Source: Chryseobacterium sp. LAM-KRS1 (lineage in GTDB: Bacteria > Bacteroidota > Bacteroidia > Flavobacteriales > Weeksellaceae). Taken from it: a stretch of 64,000 nucleotides of DNA. Below, in pieces: positions 8,312-18,029 of this stretch. Location of the stretch: contig NZ_JAAOIZ010000001.1 in the NCBI RefSeq assembly GCF_013184525.1, positions 682,001 through 746,000 on the forward strand, written 5' to 3'. Under the pieces are notes generated by a model. It did not search any database, had not been told where the DNA came from, and saw only the letters and a program-made list of their open reading frames with translations. Numbering within the stretch: position 1 is the stretch's first letter; every line of letters starts with the position of its first letter. The position numbers were made by a program, and so were the translations under genes.

Positions 8312-11269
8312 ATGAAATTACATCTTTTAATCGGCCTGGGCTTAGTCACAGGCCTGGAAGTCTATGGCCAGAACGTACAGAAAATAGATGGCGCCGATAC
8401 CATAAAGACCCATGAGAAAAAAATCGACGAGGTTGTTATTACAGCGCTTGGGATCAAGAAAGACAAGAAAACGTTAGGGTATGCAGTACAGGAGGTGAAA
8501 GGCGATGTGTTTGAAAAAGCAAAAGAACCGAATTTCATCAATTCCCTTTCCGGAAGGGTAGCCGGATTGAATGTTAAGAACAGTACGGATCTTTTTCAGG
8601 ATCCGGGAATCAGCCTGAGGGGTGCCAAGCCGCTTATTGTTATTGACGGTGTTCCAGACAGGACTTCTGATTTGTGGAGGATCAATGCGGATGATATCGA
8701 TAATATCAGTGTATTGAAAGGACCTACAGCTTCTGCTTTGTACGGATCAGTGGGAAAGGACGGAGCAATCATGATTACCACTAAAAAAGGTAAGAAAGGA
8801 AGAATGAGTATTTCATTTAATAATTCCACCATGTTTCAGACTTCTTTTATCCGTATTCCTAAAGTGCAGACAACATACGGGGGAGGAAATAACGGGAAAT
8901 ATGCCTATATAGACGGAAGTGGTTCCGGAAGTGAAGGTGGCGGATGGATCTGGGGTCCTAAGCTAGACCAGAAAGATCCTACAACACCCAGTGGATATTA
9001 TGAAACTCCGCAATACAATAGTCCGATTGATCCTGCAACCGGAAAACCGATACCCTTACCATGGATTTCCCGTGGAAAGAATAATATTAAAAATTTCTTT
9101 GATACCGGCGTTATCCAGTCCAATAACCTGAGTGTGGACTGGGGAAGTGAAAAAGCAACTTTCAGACTTTCCCTTTCTAATATTTATCAGAAGGGAATCG
9201 TTCCGAATACCGATCTGAAAACTACGTCAATCAGTCTGGCAGGATCCGTAAATCCTATTGAAAAGCTTACGATTAATTCTACTTTAACCTATAATAAAGA
9301 ATATACCTCCAACTTCCCTGAAGTAGGATACGGACCTACGAACTATCTTTATAATCTCGTATTATGGACCGGTGCCGATGTAGATGTAAGAGACCTGAGA
9401 AATTACTGGGTAGCCGGAAAAGAAGGATACCAGCAAAGGCATTACAATGTTTCTTACTACAACAATCCTTATTTTCAGGCGTATGAATACCTGAGGCCTT
9501 ACTATAAGGATAATGTAATGGGAAATGTAAACCTGGAATACCAGATCATTCCCAAATTATCAGCTAAAGCCCGAGTGGGGACAAATGTGTATGCCCTGAA
9601 CCGCGAATATAGAGAGCCTAAAAGCTATATAGGGTATGGAAATAAGTCATTAGGAAACTATACGCAGATTAACGGAAATTATTTTGATATTACTTCAGAA
9701 CTGGGACTTAAATACCAGAACCGCTTTTCAGAAAACTTCTCATTAACCGGTGAAGGATACGTGTCTAATTTCTACAGGGAACAGAAAAATAGTGAGATCC
9801 GTACTGATGGATTGGTAAGCCCGGGATGGTATAATCTTTTTAACAGTATAGGACCGCTATTTGCTCCAAAAGCAGGAAACCGGAAAGAATTTGAACAGAT
9901 CAACAGCGTATACGGGTACGTAGATATGGAAATTTACAAAGCATTTTTCCTGAATATGACTGCCCGATATGACAAAGTATCCACACTTCCGAAAGGAAAT
10001 AACGGGTATTTCTATCCGTCTGTTTCCGGATCAGTATTACTTAACCAACTGGTAACGCTTCCGGATTGGATCAGTTTTGCCAAACTTCGCGGATCATTGG
10101 CCCAGGTTTCCAATGGTAAGCTGGCCAACGATACGTATGGTTATATCTCTGCATTTGAAAAAAGTGATATCAGCTGGAACGGACAATCAACATTTGTTTT
10201 CGGGGACGTGTTGATCGACAGTAATATAAAGCCGGAAACATCGAACTCATGGGAGGTAGGAACGAACATTTCATTTCTAAAAAACAGAATTAATTTAGAC
10301 GTTGCTTATTACCAAACCCGGGATTATAATAATCTGGCGAGTATTCCTCTGTCTGAGGGAGTAGGATATAAAACGTACCTAACCAACGGAAATGTATTTC
10401 AAAGAAAAGGAGTGGAATTTACCCTGAATGCGGATGTCATTAAGAAATCGGATTTCAGATGGAGTACACAGCTGAATTTGAGCCACTACCGGAAGTATTT
10501 AAAAGAAGCTTATGGCGGTAAAGATTATACAACAATCTATAACGCTGCCAACGGAAGGAACAATTTCATCCGGGTAGGAGAGAGAGCTGATAAACTGACT
10601 GCCATGCCTTATGAAACTTCACCGGAAGGGCAATTGGTCCTTCAAAACGGATATCCTGTGAATTCCACAGCACCCTTTGAAAGCAATATGGGATATTCTG
10701 ATCCGGACTGGACTTATGGTTTATCCAATAATTTCAGCTACAAGAACTTCTCACTTTCCTTATTATTTGATGGCCGACTTGGAGGAACCATGTATTCCAC
10801 TACCAATCAGAAAATGTGGTGGGGAGGGATTGCCCCGGGAACAGTTAATCAGTATAGGGATGATGCCAATGCCGGAAACAATACTTATATAGCACCGGGT
10901 GTAAGAGTGGTAAGCGGTTCTATAACATATGACCAGAATGGTAATATAAAATCTGATACCCGCGTTTTTGTTCCCAATGATGTTGCTGTAAACTACAATG
11001 CTTATATGCAGAGTACCAGCAATGCTTTTGAAAGCAATTACCATTATTATAAGCAAACCTTTATCAAATTGAGAGAGATCACGGTTACTTATAATTTTGA
11101 AAAATCTTTTGCCGAAAAATTAGGAGTATCATCAGCGAGTGTTTCGTTAATCGGTAGAAACCTTTGGCTGGCTTCAAAGATTAAAAATGTAGATCCCGAT
11201 TCTGGTGTCGACCAGCTTCAGACTCCTGCAACAAGAAGTTTTGGAGTTAATCTCAATGTAAAATTCTAA
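8312..11269 (+). CDS. SusC/RagA-family TonB-linked outer-membrane transporter
   Basis: The 985-residue protein has a signal peptide (to about 19, VYGQ), the SusC signature ITALGIKKDKKTLGYAVQEV (about 43-62), a plug domain with SLSGRVAGL, LIVIDGVPD and SVLKGPTASALYG, and a long beta-barrel ending in the aromatic strand FGVNLNVKF. It is on the short side because the N-terminal carboxypeptidase-like (CNA-B/DUF4480-type) domain seen in most SusC proteins is missing. It forms a lidded pore with the SusD protein encoded 19 nt downstream and imports an oligomer or complex ligand using TonB energy. The upstream phosphatase suggests the ligand carries phosphate. Confidence 0.95.
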   Translation: MKLHLLIGLGLVTGLEVYGQNVQKIDGADTIKTHEKKIDEVVITALGIKKDKKTLGYAVQEVKGDVFEKAKEPNFINSLSGRVAGLNVKNSTDLFQDPGISLRGAKPLIVIDGVPDRTSDLWRINADDIDNISVLKGPTASALYGSVGKDGAIMITTKKGKKGRMSISFNNSTMFQTSFIRIPKVQTTYGGGNNGKYAYIDGSGSGSEGGGWIWGPKLDQKDPTTPSGYYETPQYNSPIDPATGKPIPLPWISRGKNNIKNFFDTGVIQSNNLSVDWGSEKATFRLSLSNIYQKGIVPNTDLKTTSISLAGSVNPIEKLTINSTLTYNKEYTSNFPEVGYGPTNYLYNLVLWTGADVDVRDLRNYWVAGKEGYQQRHYNVSYYNNPYFQAYEYLRPYYKDNVMGNVNLEYQIIPKLSAKARVGTNVYALNREYREPKSYIGYGNKSLGNYTQINGNYFDITSELGLKYQNRFSENFSLTGEGYVSNFYREQKNSEIRTDGLVSPGWYNLFNSIGPLFAPKAGNRKEFEQINSVYGYVDMEIYKAFFLNMTARYDKVSTLPKGNNGYFYPSVSGSVLLNQLVTLPDWISFAKLRGSLAQVSNGKLANDTYGYISAFEKSDISWNGQSTFVFGDVLIDSNIKPETSNSWEVGTNISFLKNRINLDVAYYQTRDYNNLASIPLSEGVGYKTYLTNGNVFQRKGVEFTLNADVIKKSDFRWSTQLNLSHYRKYLKEAYGGKDYTTIYNAANGRNNFIRVGERADKLTAMPYETSPEGQLVLQNGYPVNSTAPFESNMGYSDPDWTYGLSNNFSYKNFSLSLLFDGRLGGTMYSTTNQKMWWGGIAPGTVNQYRDDANAGNNTYIAPGVRVVSGSITYDQNGNIKSDTRVFVPNDVAVNYNAYMQSTSNAFESNYHYYKQTFIKLREITVTYNFEKSFAEKLGVSSASVSLIGRNLWLASKIKNVDPDSGVDQLQTPATRSFGVNLNVKF

Positions 11270-11288
11270 TGATAAAAATACGATAGAA

Positions 11289-12743
11289 ATGAAAGTAGCT
11301 AAAATATATATAGTGTTGCTGACTGCTTTAATAGGACTTACGGGCTGCAGCAGGGTAGATGATTTCCATGATGATCCCAACCGCCCTAAAAGTGTAGATG
11401 CGGAAAACATCCTTCCGGGAATCGAAGTGAATGCATTCAGTACGATTAAGGCGGAAGCAGCTCTTGCATCTAGACAACTTACCTATATCAACGGAGTTAA
11501 TGCGCAGCAGTATTACAACTGGCAAAGAGGATCATTTGGTGTTTATGACAACATCAAGCAGGTGGAAAAGATGGTGGAGGAAGCCAATAAAAAAGGAGGA
11601 AAGGAATATATTGCACTGGCTCGCTTCTTTAAATCCTATTATTTTATCTCCTTAACCGAGACATTTGGTGATATTCCTTATAGTGAGGCGATAAACACGG
11701 CTAATTTTTATCCGAAATATGATGACCAGAAAAGCATTTATAGAAACGTCCTTAATGAGCTGGCATTAGCCAATACCGAGCTTTCCAATCTGAATACTCC
11801 AATCCGTGGGGACATAATCTATAATGGAGATTTACTTAAGTGGAGAAAACTGATCAATTCCTACAGATTAAGGATCTTGATGGATCTTTCTAAAAAAGCA
11901 GATGATCCGGATCTGAATGTAAAACAGACTTTTGCCAATATTATCAATAATCCGGCCCAAAATCCTGTGATGGAATCCAGCAATGACAGTGGTGCATTAC
12001 CGTTTTATAATCTTGTAAATAACCGGTATCCGTTTTTTAATAGTAATGATCTGCAGACGGCCTATTATATGGAGCAAAGTTTTGTAGATAAACTCAGGAC
12101 TTCCAAAGATCCAAGGTTATTTAAAATGGCTGAAAAGAAAACAAGTACAGTTGGGACAAGTCCTTCAGATCCGTTTAGCTTTTATGACGGATTATATGGA
12201 AGTGGGGATCTGGGGCAGAATTCTACCAAAGCATCCAATGGTCTGGCATCAAGAATTAATCCGAGATATTTTAATGATCCGATCAATGAGCCTTCTTTAT
12301 TAATGGGATATGCTGAACTCCAATTTGTTTTGGCCGAAGCGGCCGTAAGAGGCTGGATCAATGCAAACGCAAATACATACTACCTGAATGCCATTAATGC
12401 ATCCATGACTTTCTATAAAATAAGTCCTACAGATGTAGCAGCTTATCTGGCTCAGCCAACCATTAATCTGCAGCCTGGAAAAGAGATCGAACAGATCATG
12501 GATCAGAAGCATACGGCCTTGTTTTTTAATACGGGATGGCAAATATTCTATGATCAGAGAAGAACAGGTTTTCCTCACTTCAATACTGATGGTCCCGGAA
12601 TTCTGAACAACGGCAAGATTCCTAAAAGATGGATGTATCCTTCTTCGGAAATCAATAATAACAATACCAATCTTAACAATGCCATCACCAAGCAGTATCC
12701 GGCTGGTGATAATATTAATGAGACCATGTGGCTGATTAAGTAA
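11289..12743 (+). CDS. SusD/RagB-family substrate-binding lipoprotein
   Basis: The 484-residue protein has a lipobox (LTGCSR, Cys about 20) followed by DDPNRPKSVDAENILPGIEV, the usual N-terminal SusD arrangement. Alpha-helical TPR-like segments follow (ALARFFKSYYFISLTETFGDIPYSEA), the most conserved SusD stretch. The C-terminal region ends with KRWMYPSSE and NINETMWLIK, typical of SusD-like proteins. It is exposed on the cell surface and caps the SusC transporter. It is the last gene of the three-gene operon, followed by a strong terminator at 12776-12804. Confidence 0.95.
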   Translation: MKVAKIYIVLLTALIGLTGCSRVDDFHDDPNRPKSVDAENILPGIEVNAFSTIKAEAALASRQLTYINGVNAQQYYNWQRGSFGVYDNIKQVEKMVEEANKKGGKEYIALARFFKSYYFISLTETFGDIPYSEAINTANFYPKYDDQKSIYRNVLNELALANTELSNLNTPIRGDIIYNGDLLKWRKLINSYRLRILMDLSKKADDPDLNVKQTFANIINNPAQNPVMESSNDSGALPFYNLVNNRYPFFNSNDLQTAYYMEQSFVDKLRTSKDPRLFKMAEKKTSTVGTSPSDPFSFYDGLYGSGDLGQNSTKASNGLASRINPRYFNDPINEPSLLMGYAELQFVLAEAAVRGWINANANTYYLNAINASMTFYKISPTDVAAYLAQPTINLQPGKEIEQIMDQKHTALFFNTGWQIFYDQRRTGFPHFNTDGPGILNNGKIPKRWMYPSSEINNNNTNLNNAITKQYPAGDNINETMWLIK

Positions 12744-12775
12744 GCCGTACTGAATTTACACATCGGATCAATAAA

Positions 12776-12804
12776 AAACTCCTGCTTCGAAGAAGCAGGA
12801 GTTT
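12776..12804. terminator. Hairpin terminator after the SusCD operon
   Basis: A perfect 13-bp stem (aaactcctgcttc / gaagcaggagttt) closes on a GAA loop. It follows the susD stop by about 30 nt and lies before the convergent VOC gene, so it may also act on the minus strand. Confidence 0.82.
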
Positions 12805-12849
12805 GCTGTTAGTTAGAAAATGAAGGATATGATGATTCAATATAAATTT

Positions 12850-13245
12850 TTAGCTGAACTTTTTAATTGCTTCCGGAGAAACAGGTGTGAAAAAATTGAT
12901 CAGATTTCCGTCAGGATCACAGAATAAAAGTGACCGGTTACCCCACGGCATGGTGGTGGGCTCCTGGACAATTTCGCTTGTAATTCCTTTAATTCTCTCA
13001 TATTCATCGTCTACATTGTCGACAATAAATTCTATTATGCTGCTTTTGCTTCCGGTAGATGCTGTGAGGTTTTCACTGAAGAGCGTCATGGTGCGTGTGC
13101 TTCCTATAGCTAAAGTGATAGAACTTGTAGAGAGCTCTGCAAAATCTTCTGTATACCATTGAGCTGTCAGTCCCATTGCATTCTCATAAAACTGCACGGA
13201 TTGCTTAATGTCCTTTGTGATAATTCTTAATGATGTTAATTTCAT
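12850..13245 (-). CDS. VOC family protein
   Basis: The protein has 131 residues. ITKDIKQSVQFYENAMGL at the N-terminus and LLFCDPDGNLINFFTPV at the C-terminus are the paired beta-alpha-beta modules of the vicinal oxygen chelate fold, and the DPDGN turn precedes the usual metal-ligand position. Here that position is Asn rather than Glu, which may mean a binding rather than a catalytic role. It is transcribed alone, downstream of and in the same direction as the AraC-amidohydrolase pair, with a 72-nt gap. Confidence 0.85.
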   Translation of the reverse strand: MKLTSLRIITKDIKQSVQFYENAMGLTAQWYTEDFAELSTSSITLAIGSTRTMTLFSENLTASTGSKSSIIEFIVDNVDDEYERIKGITSEIVQEPTTMPWGNRSLLFCDPDGNLINFFTPVSPEAIKKFS

Positions 13246-13317
13246 GTTTGTTGAATTTAATAATATCCTGGAACAAAAGTAAGCTCAGGTTGTGACAAGA
13301 GTATGTCAGTAGAAAAA

Positions 13318-14184
13318 TTAATCTCTGAATTTTTTACGGAAATTAAGGGCTGTCATTCCCGTTTCTTTAGAGAAAAAGCGTGAGAAATAGGAATGATCTT
13401 CGAAGCCCAGGTCATTTGCAATCTGTTTTACATTGAGGTCACTGAAGTATAAAAGCCGTTTAGCTTCAAGAATTATATTGTACCTGATCCAGAATGAAAC
13501 AGGGGAACCCGTATATTTTTTCAGGCATTCATTCAGGTATGACTCTGAAATATGGAGCATTTTTGCGTAATCTGAAGGACTTTTATATTTCCTGATATTT
13601 TTGTTAAGAAGATTTTTGAATTGAAAGGACAGTTCAGTGGTTCTTGAATTGGCATCAGAATTCTCCCGGATACGAACAACATCTGCTGCCATTTCAAAAA
13701 AGGAACGCAGTAATGAGTAAGCTATGTTTAAATTGAGTTTATCCCCGGAAGAATGATCTGTTTTTCTATGTAAAATACTCAATAGCTGATCCATATCTTC
13801 CGCATCTTCCGGACGAAGATCAATAGGTTCCTGAAAGCCCAGCCAGCTTTCAAAAGTATTCCGGCATGATAGGTCCACCAATGAAGGATCTACAGCGATA
13901 TACCATCCTTCGGCTTTTCTCGACTGAATCCGGTAATGAACCTGTTCCGGTAAAATGTAGTACAGCTGTTTTTCACGGATAATTTTATTTTCAAAGTCTA
14001 CAATTGTGGATCCGGAGCCTTTCAGCATCATAAAAAATATATAATGATCGTCACGGTGTGCCCCAAGATCTCTGGAATGCTTCCGACTGATCTGCTCAGG
14101 GCCAAATCGTGAAATTAAAAAACTATGATCAGTTTTTTCCTGTAATTGATGGATGGGAATATTTTGCATAGAGAATGTAATCAA
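13318..14184 (-). CDS. AraC-family transcriptional regulator
   Basis: The 288-residue protein has an N-terminal cupin-like effector domain (HRDDHYIFFMMLKGSG, YYILPEQVHYRI) and a C-terminal double helix-turn-helix of about 100 residues. The first HTH is SPSDYAKMLHISESYLNECLKKYTG, the second LNVKQIANDLGFEDHSYFSRFFSKETGMTAL. The ATG at 14169 (MQNIPIHQ) is a plausible alternative start five codons in. The longer start lies 3 nt after the stop of the amidohydrolase gene. The tight coupling suggests the regulator responds to the substrate or product of that enzyme. Confidence 0.92.
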   Translation of the reverse strand: MITFSMQNIPIHQLQEKTDHSFLISRFGPEQISRKHSRDLGAHRDDHYIFFMMLKGSGSTIVDFENKIIREKQLYYILPEQVHYRIQSRKAEGWYIAVDPSLVDLSCRNTFESWLGFQEPIDLRPEDAEDMDQLLSILHRKTDHSSGDKLNLNIAYSLLRSFFEMAADVVRIRENSDANSRTTELSFQFKNLLNKNIRKYKSPSDYAKMLHISESYLNECLKKYTGSPVSFWIRYNIILEAKRLLYFSDLNVKQIANDLGFEDHSYFSRFFSKETGMTALNFRKKFRD

Positions 14185-14187
14185 TTA

Positions 14188-15168
14188 TTAAAGTCCAAGG
14201 ATGCGGTCTGCATTTCCATGGGCAATCTTTGCGATCTGTTCAGCTGGAAGATTTATGCCGTGTAAGAAATCAATACCCATCTGATTATCACTGAAAGGAT
14301 AATCTACCGATAGAATAATATGATCTATGCCTATCGCATCCAATGCTATTTGCAAAGGAGGTTGGGTGAAGAAACCACTCGTTGTTATATAAAGCTGCTC
14401 TCTGAATGTATCAGCCATTGTTCTTTGATTACGGCCTCCATTACCCGGCTGAAAAGCCTTATTGGACCTGTCCCACATGATCGGCAACATTTCGCCCATA
14501 TGTCCTATGATTATTTTCAGTTTGGGATAATCATCAAAAACTCCGGCTATCAGAAGTCGCAGTACATGAATAGCTGTTTCTGAGTGCCAGCCCCAACCCC
14601 AGCAGGCAAGAGCATCAAAAGAACCGGAGGTTGTGCCTATATTGCTGTAGTAAGCATCCATGACAGGTTTTGGTGGGATTCCGGGGTGTATATATAGGGG
14701 AACTCCTAACTTTTCAGCTCTTTCAAAAACAGGTGCAAATTTAGGAGCGTCCAGGAATTCTCCACAGGTAAGTCCGCGGATCATAGCACCGCGGAAACCA
14801 TAAGTCTTTACGGTGCGTTCAAGCTCATCAGCCGCAGCAGAGGGAGCCACCATCGGAAGATGGGCAAATGCCGCAAACCTGTCAGGATGATCTTTTATTC
14901 TCTCCGCCAGCAAATCATTATATTGCGAAGCAAATGCAGGAGCAGATGACTGATCCAGTAAATTGACATCGGTATTTTCTACAGAAAGGACCTGCATGGA
15001 TATACCCGATTGATCCATCGATTCCAGTCGTTGTCCGGAAATATCCGACAACATAGGCATCAGTCTCATTGCCGGACCCGATGGCTGCTTTTTATCCGTT
15101 ATACCGTCAGGAAGAAAGTGGGACATTTCAGGAAAGGACACGTGTTCCTCTATTGTTACTATTCTCAT
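14188..15168 (-). CDS. Amidohydrolase-2 family protein, gamma-resorcylate-decarboxylase-like
   Basis: The 326-residue TIM-barrel protein carries all metal ligands expected of the ACMSD / gamma-resorcylate decarboxylase group. They are an N-terminal EEH (residues 7-9), His161 in YIHPG, His223 in IGHMGE and Asp289 in LSVDYPF. The start IEEHVSFPE closely resembles the opening of 2,6-dihydroxybenzoate decarboxylases. It therefore probably decarboxylates or hydrates an aromatic carboxylate in the cytoplasm. The exact substrate is unknown. It is the first gene of an operon with the AraC regulator and is divergent from a Crp-like regulator. Confidence 0.88.
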   Translation of the reverse strand: MRIVTIEEHVSFPEMSHFLPDGITDKKQPSGPAMRLMPMLSDISGQRLESMDQSGISMQVLSVENTDVNLLDQSSAPAFASQYNDLLAERIKDHPDRFAAFAHLPMVAPSAAADELERTVKTYGFRGAMIRGLTCGEFLDAPKFAPVFERAEKLGVPLYIHPGIPPKPVMDAYYSNIGTTSGSFDALACWGWGWHSETAIHVLRLLIAGVFDDYPKLKIIIGHMGEMLPIMWDRSNKAFQPGNGGRNQRTMADTFREQLYITTSGFFTQPPLQIALDAIGIDHIILSVDYPFSDNQMGIDFLHGINLPAEQIAKIAHGNADRILGL

Positions 15169-15382
15169 TGTAAAAGGATTTTATTGCCACAAAAATAGAA
15201 TACTAAAGGTACGGAATCAATGAAGAACTTACAGGGATGATAGCACAATTCGCGGTAATTTTTTTCCTGGGATAAATGAAATGGAGAGTGCTCATGTATT
15301 AACTCATTACCTGATCTTTTATTAACCATGAATAGATTGGAATATTCTGTACATTTGTTGATCATTTCATTAAAGATCGCTT

Positions 15383-15967
15383 ATGAAGGAAAACCCTTTA
15401 CTGAAAAATATTTCCAGATATGTTACTTTAACAGAGGAAGAGACTGAAATTTTTGAGAGTTTCTGGACAGAGAAAATTTTGGAAAAGGGAGATTATCTTT
15501 TGAGAAACGGGGATGTCTGCCGGTATGATAATTATGTGGTTTCTGGTCTCGTGAAAGCATTTTATATCAATTCCGAGAATGGTAATGAAGAAATTCTTTA
15601 TTTCTCTATTGACGATTGGTGGGCCAGTGATATCGATAGTTTTTCTAAACAGAAAACTTCTATTTACAATATCCAGGCTCTTGAAAAAACCAAGGTCTTA
15701 CAGATCAATTACCATTCATTTCAAAATCTGTTGCGGGCTATTCCACAACTTGAGCGTTATTTCCGGCTTATCCTTGAAAGTTACCTTGGGGTCCTGCAAA
15801 AAAGACTGATCTACCATAATGTATATGATGCAGAATACAGGTATTTTGATTTTCTTGAAAGATATCCTGATATCGCTTCCAGGGTTCCGCAGTATCTGAT
15901 TGCTTCCTATCTGGGAGTGTCGGCAGAATTTATTAGCAGATTGCGAAAAAAAAATAAATCCTCTTGA
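15383..15967 (+). CDS. Crp/Fnr-family transcriptional regulator
   Basis: The 194-residue protein has a cyclic-nucleotide-binding-like beta-roll (about 20-115; KGDYLLRNGDVCRYDNYVVSGLVKAFY). A dimerisation helix (IPQLERYFRLILESYLGVLQKRL) and a short C-terminal HTH (PQYLIASYLGVSAEFISRLRKK) follow. The usual cAMP-contact motif is absent, as is common for the numerous Bacteroidota members of this family, so the ligand is unknown. It is followed after 62 nt by the azoreductase gene in the same direction, which may be its target. Confidence 0.9.
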   Translation: MKENPLLKNISRYVTLTEEETEIFESFWTEKILEKGDYLLRNGDVCRYDNYVVSGLVKAFYINSENGNEEILYFSIDDWWASDIDSFSKQKTSIYNIQALEKTKVLQINYHSFQNLLRAIPQLERYFRLILESYLGVLQKRLIYHNVYDAEYRYFDFLERYPDIASRVPQYLIASYLGVSAEFISRLRKKNKSS

Positions 15968-16029
15968 ACTAGGTCAATTTTTCTCTCTTTTATAATCTGG
16001 AATTTTGCTTCATTATAATAACGAAGCAT

Positions 16030-16656
16030 ATGAAAAAAGTATTGATCATCAACGCAAGCGTAAGAAATGAAAGATCACACAGCCGAAAACTGTCAAAGCT
16101 TTTTGCAGACAACTGGACATCAAAATATCCTCATGATATATTTACCTACAGGGAAGTAGGAACAGAGTTGATTCCCGGAATTGATGAATCCTGGATTGCC
16201 GGGGCGTTTACCAAGCCTGCAGACAGGACAGAAGCGGATCATAAAGCCTTGGAGCTGAGTGATGAACTGGTGGATGAACTGAAAGAACATGATATTTATG
16301 TCATTGCCACACCAATGTATAATTGGTCGCTTCCCAGTGGTTTGAAAGCCTATATCGACCAGGTGATGAGATTCAATAAAACCTGGAAATTCCGATCAGG
16401 AGTTCCTGATGGGGATTATGTAGGCTTACTTGAAAATAAAAAGATATTTATACTGTCCAGCAGGGGAGATACAGGCTATGGAGCAGGAGAGAAAAATGCT
16501 CATATGAATTTTCAGACCACGTATCTGGAGTTTATATTCGGGATTATGGGAGTAAAAGATATAACCCTTTTTTCTCTGGACAATGAAGAGTTCGGCGGAG
16601 AGATATTTGAAAAGTCCAAAAGGCAAATCTTTGAGCAGATAAGCCTGGTTGAATAA
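16030..16656 (+). CDS. FMN-dependent NADH-azoreductase / flavodoxin-like oxidoreductase
   Basis: The 208-residue protein opens with the flavodoxin-fold motif VLIINASVRNERSHSRKLS (phosphate-binding loop). Its second FMN motif is ATPMYNWSLPSGLKAYIDQV (about 94-113), typical of AcpD-type azoreductases and quinone reductases. A third loop, LSSRGDTGYGAG, closes the FMN site. Such enzymes reduce quinones and azo dyes with NAD(P)H and guard against electrophile stress. It probably shares regulation with the Crp-like gene upstream. No clear terminator was seen in the short gap to the convergent kinase gene. Confidence 0.88.
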   Translation: MKKVLIINASVRNERSHSRKLSKLFADNWTSKYPHDIFTYREVGTELIPGIDESWIAGAFTKPADRTEADHKALELSDELVDELKEHDIYVIATPMYNWSLPSGLKAYIDQVMRFNKTWKFRSGVPDGDYVGLLENKKIFILSSRGDTGYGAGEKNAHMNFQTTYLEFIFGIMGVKDITLFSLDNEEFGGEIFEKSKRQIFEQISLVE

Positions 16657-16697
16657 AGCAGAGTATTTTAGGTTTTCCAATTACAATTGAAAAGCAG

Positions 16698-18014
16698 TTA
16701 TACTAAAAACCATAATTCAAAACTGCTGCCCTCATTCAGTGCCTGGTAATTGAGATACCCTCCATGCGCTTCCATTATACTTTTGGTAAGTGTGAGCCCG
16801 ATTCCGGAACCACTGGCTCTGGTTGTAAAGAAAGGAAGGAAGATCTTGTCTTTAATTTCAGGAGTAATGCCTGATCCGTTGTCGGTAATAGCGATAATGA
16901 TGCGGTTATTTTGAGATCGGACAGTGGTTGTGATGGTTTTATTTGGTTTTTCAGAAACGGCAAATATCGCATTGAGATACAAATTGATAAGACTGCGTTC
17001 TATCATTTTCTCATCCGCCAGAACCCTGAAATCTTCAATTTCGCGGACGATTGAAATATTTTGCTTTTCAAATTCCGGTTTCAGGAAATTTAATGCAGAT
17101 TCTACTATTTTTTTCAGGGAAACAGAAGCCAGAACGGGTTTGGGTAATTCTGCAACCTGGCGGTAATCATCAACAAAGCTTAGTAACTGTTTTGATTTGG
17201 AATTAATGATCATCAGGCTTTCTTTCATTTCCTGCTGGTCTTCTTTATCTACGGTTTCCTGATTACTGATGTATTCCAGGCTTTGGATCAGGCTGTTTAC
17301 GGGGGTCAGTGTATTGAGGAGTTCGTGTGAAATCACCTTCATCAGGTTATTCCATGCGAGCTTCTCTTTTTGTTCTATGATCTTCTGAACGGATTCCAGG
17401 GTGATGATGTAAAAACGGTGTTGCGGATTTTTTACCTGTTTTGTTCTTAATGAAAAAGACTGCTTGGAATTTCCACGAATAGAAATATCAAAAAATTCCT
17501 GAGAATTGCTGTATCCTGTATCCTCAATAATTTTAAAAAATTCAGGAGCTTTAGATGCATACAGGCTCCAGCTGTTGTATCTTGGAACCTGGAGGCTTGT
17601 AAGAAAAGCTTCATTCACATAAAATACTTCCCAGTTTTTATTTTCCTCGGAAAGGATCATAAGTCCTGTTTCCATCTGATCCAGAATACTTTCGTACAGA
17701 AGCTTATAGGACGATAGGGAAAATTGTTCTTCCTTGCTTTGGTAGTACAAACGGATGCTGCTATCCAAAAGCGCTGTTCCTTCCTCTTTGGGAAATAATG
17801 AAAAATCTTTTTTTCTGATAGAAGATATAATCTTCTCTGTTTTTGATGCTAAAGCAATCTGCGATTGGTTGATCAAAATAACAAAGAGCACCATTATTCC
17901 GGCAAAAAGACTCGCATTAAACCATTTTTCCTGTAAAAAAAAATGATAGGTAGCAATTCCACTCATGATTGCCAGAAAGTGGTAAAGCAACCACCAATAT
18001 TTATATTTATTCAT
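16698..18014 (-). CDS. Membrane-bound sensor histidine kinase (NtrB/NtrY-type)
   Basis: The 438-residue protein has two N-terminal membrane helices (about 8-27 and 33-50) with almost no periplasmic loop, then a PAS-like region (100-210). The HisKA box is VISHELLNTLTP with His230, and the ATPase domain has an N box (NLYLNAI, Asn348), a DNGSGI G1 box, and PFFTTRASGSGIGLTLTKSI. The short sensor suggests it reads a signal in the membrane or cytoplasm. It follows the sigma-54 response regulator gene in the same operon, separated by eight 7-nt tandem repeats. The likely output is the divergent export operon. Confidence 0.93.
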   Translation of the reverse strand: MNKYKYWWLLYHFLAIMSGIATYHFFLQEKWFNASLFAGIMVLFVILINQSQIALASKTEKIISSIRKKDFSLFPKEEGTALLDSSIRLYYQSKEEQFSLSSYKLLYESILDQMETGLMILSEENKNWEVFYVNEAFLTSLQVPRYNSWSLYASKAPEFFKIIEDTGYSNSQEFFDISIRGNSKQSFSLRTKQVKNPQHRFYIITLESVQKIIEQKEKLAWNNLMKVISHELLNTLTPVNSLIQSLEYISNQETVDKEDQQEMKESLMIINSKSKQLLSFVDDYRQVAELPKPVLASVSLKKIVESALNFLKPEFEKQNISIVREIEDFRVLADEKMIERSLINLYLNAIFAVSEKPNKTITTTVRSQNNRIIIAITDNGSGITPEIKDKIFLPFFTTRASGSGIGLTLTKSIMEAHGGYLNYQALNEGSSFELWFLV

Positions 18015-18029
18015 AATTTTAATACATTG

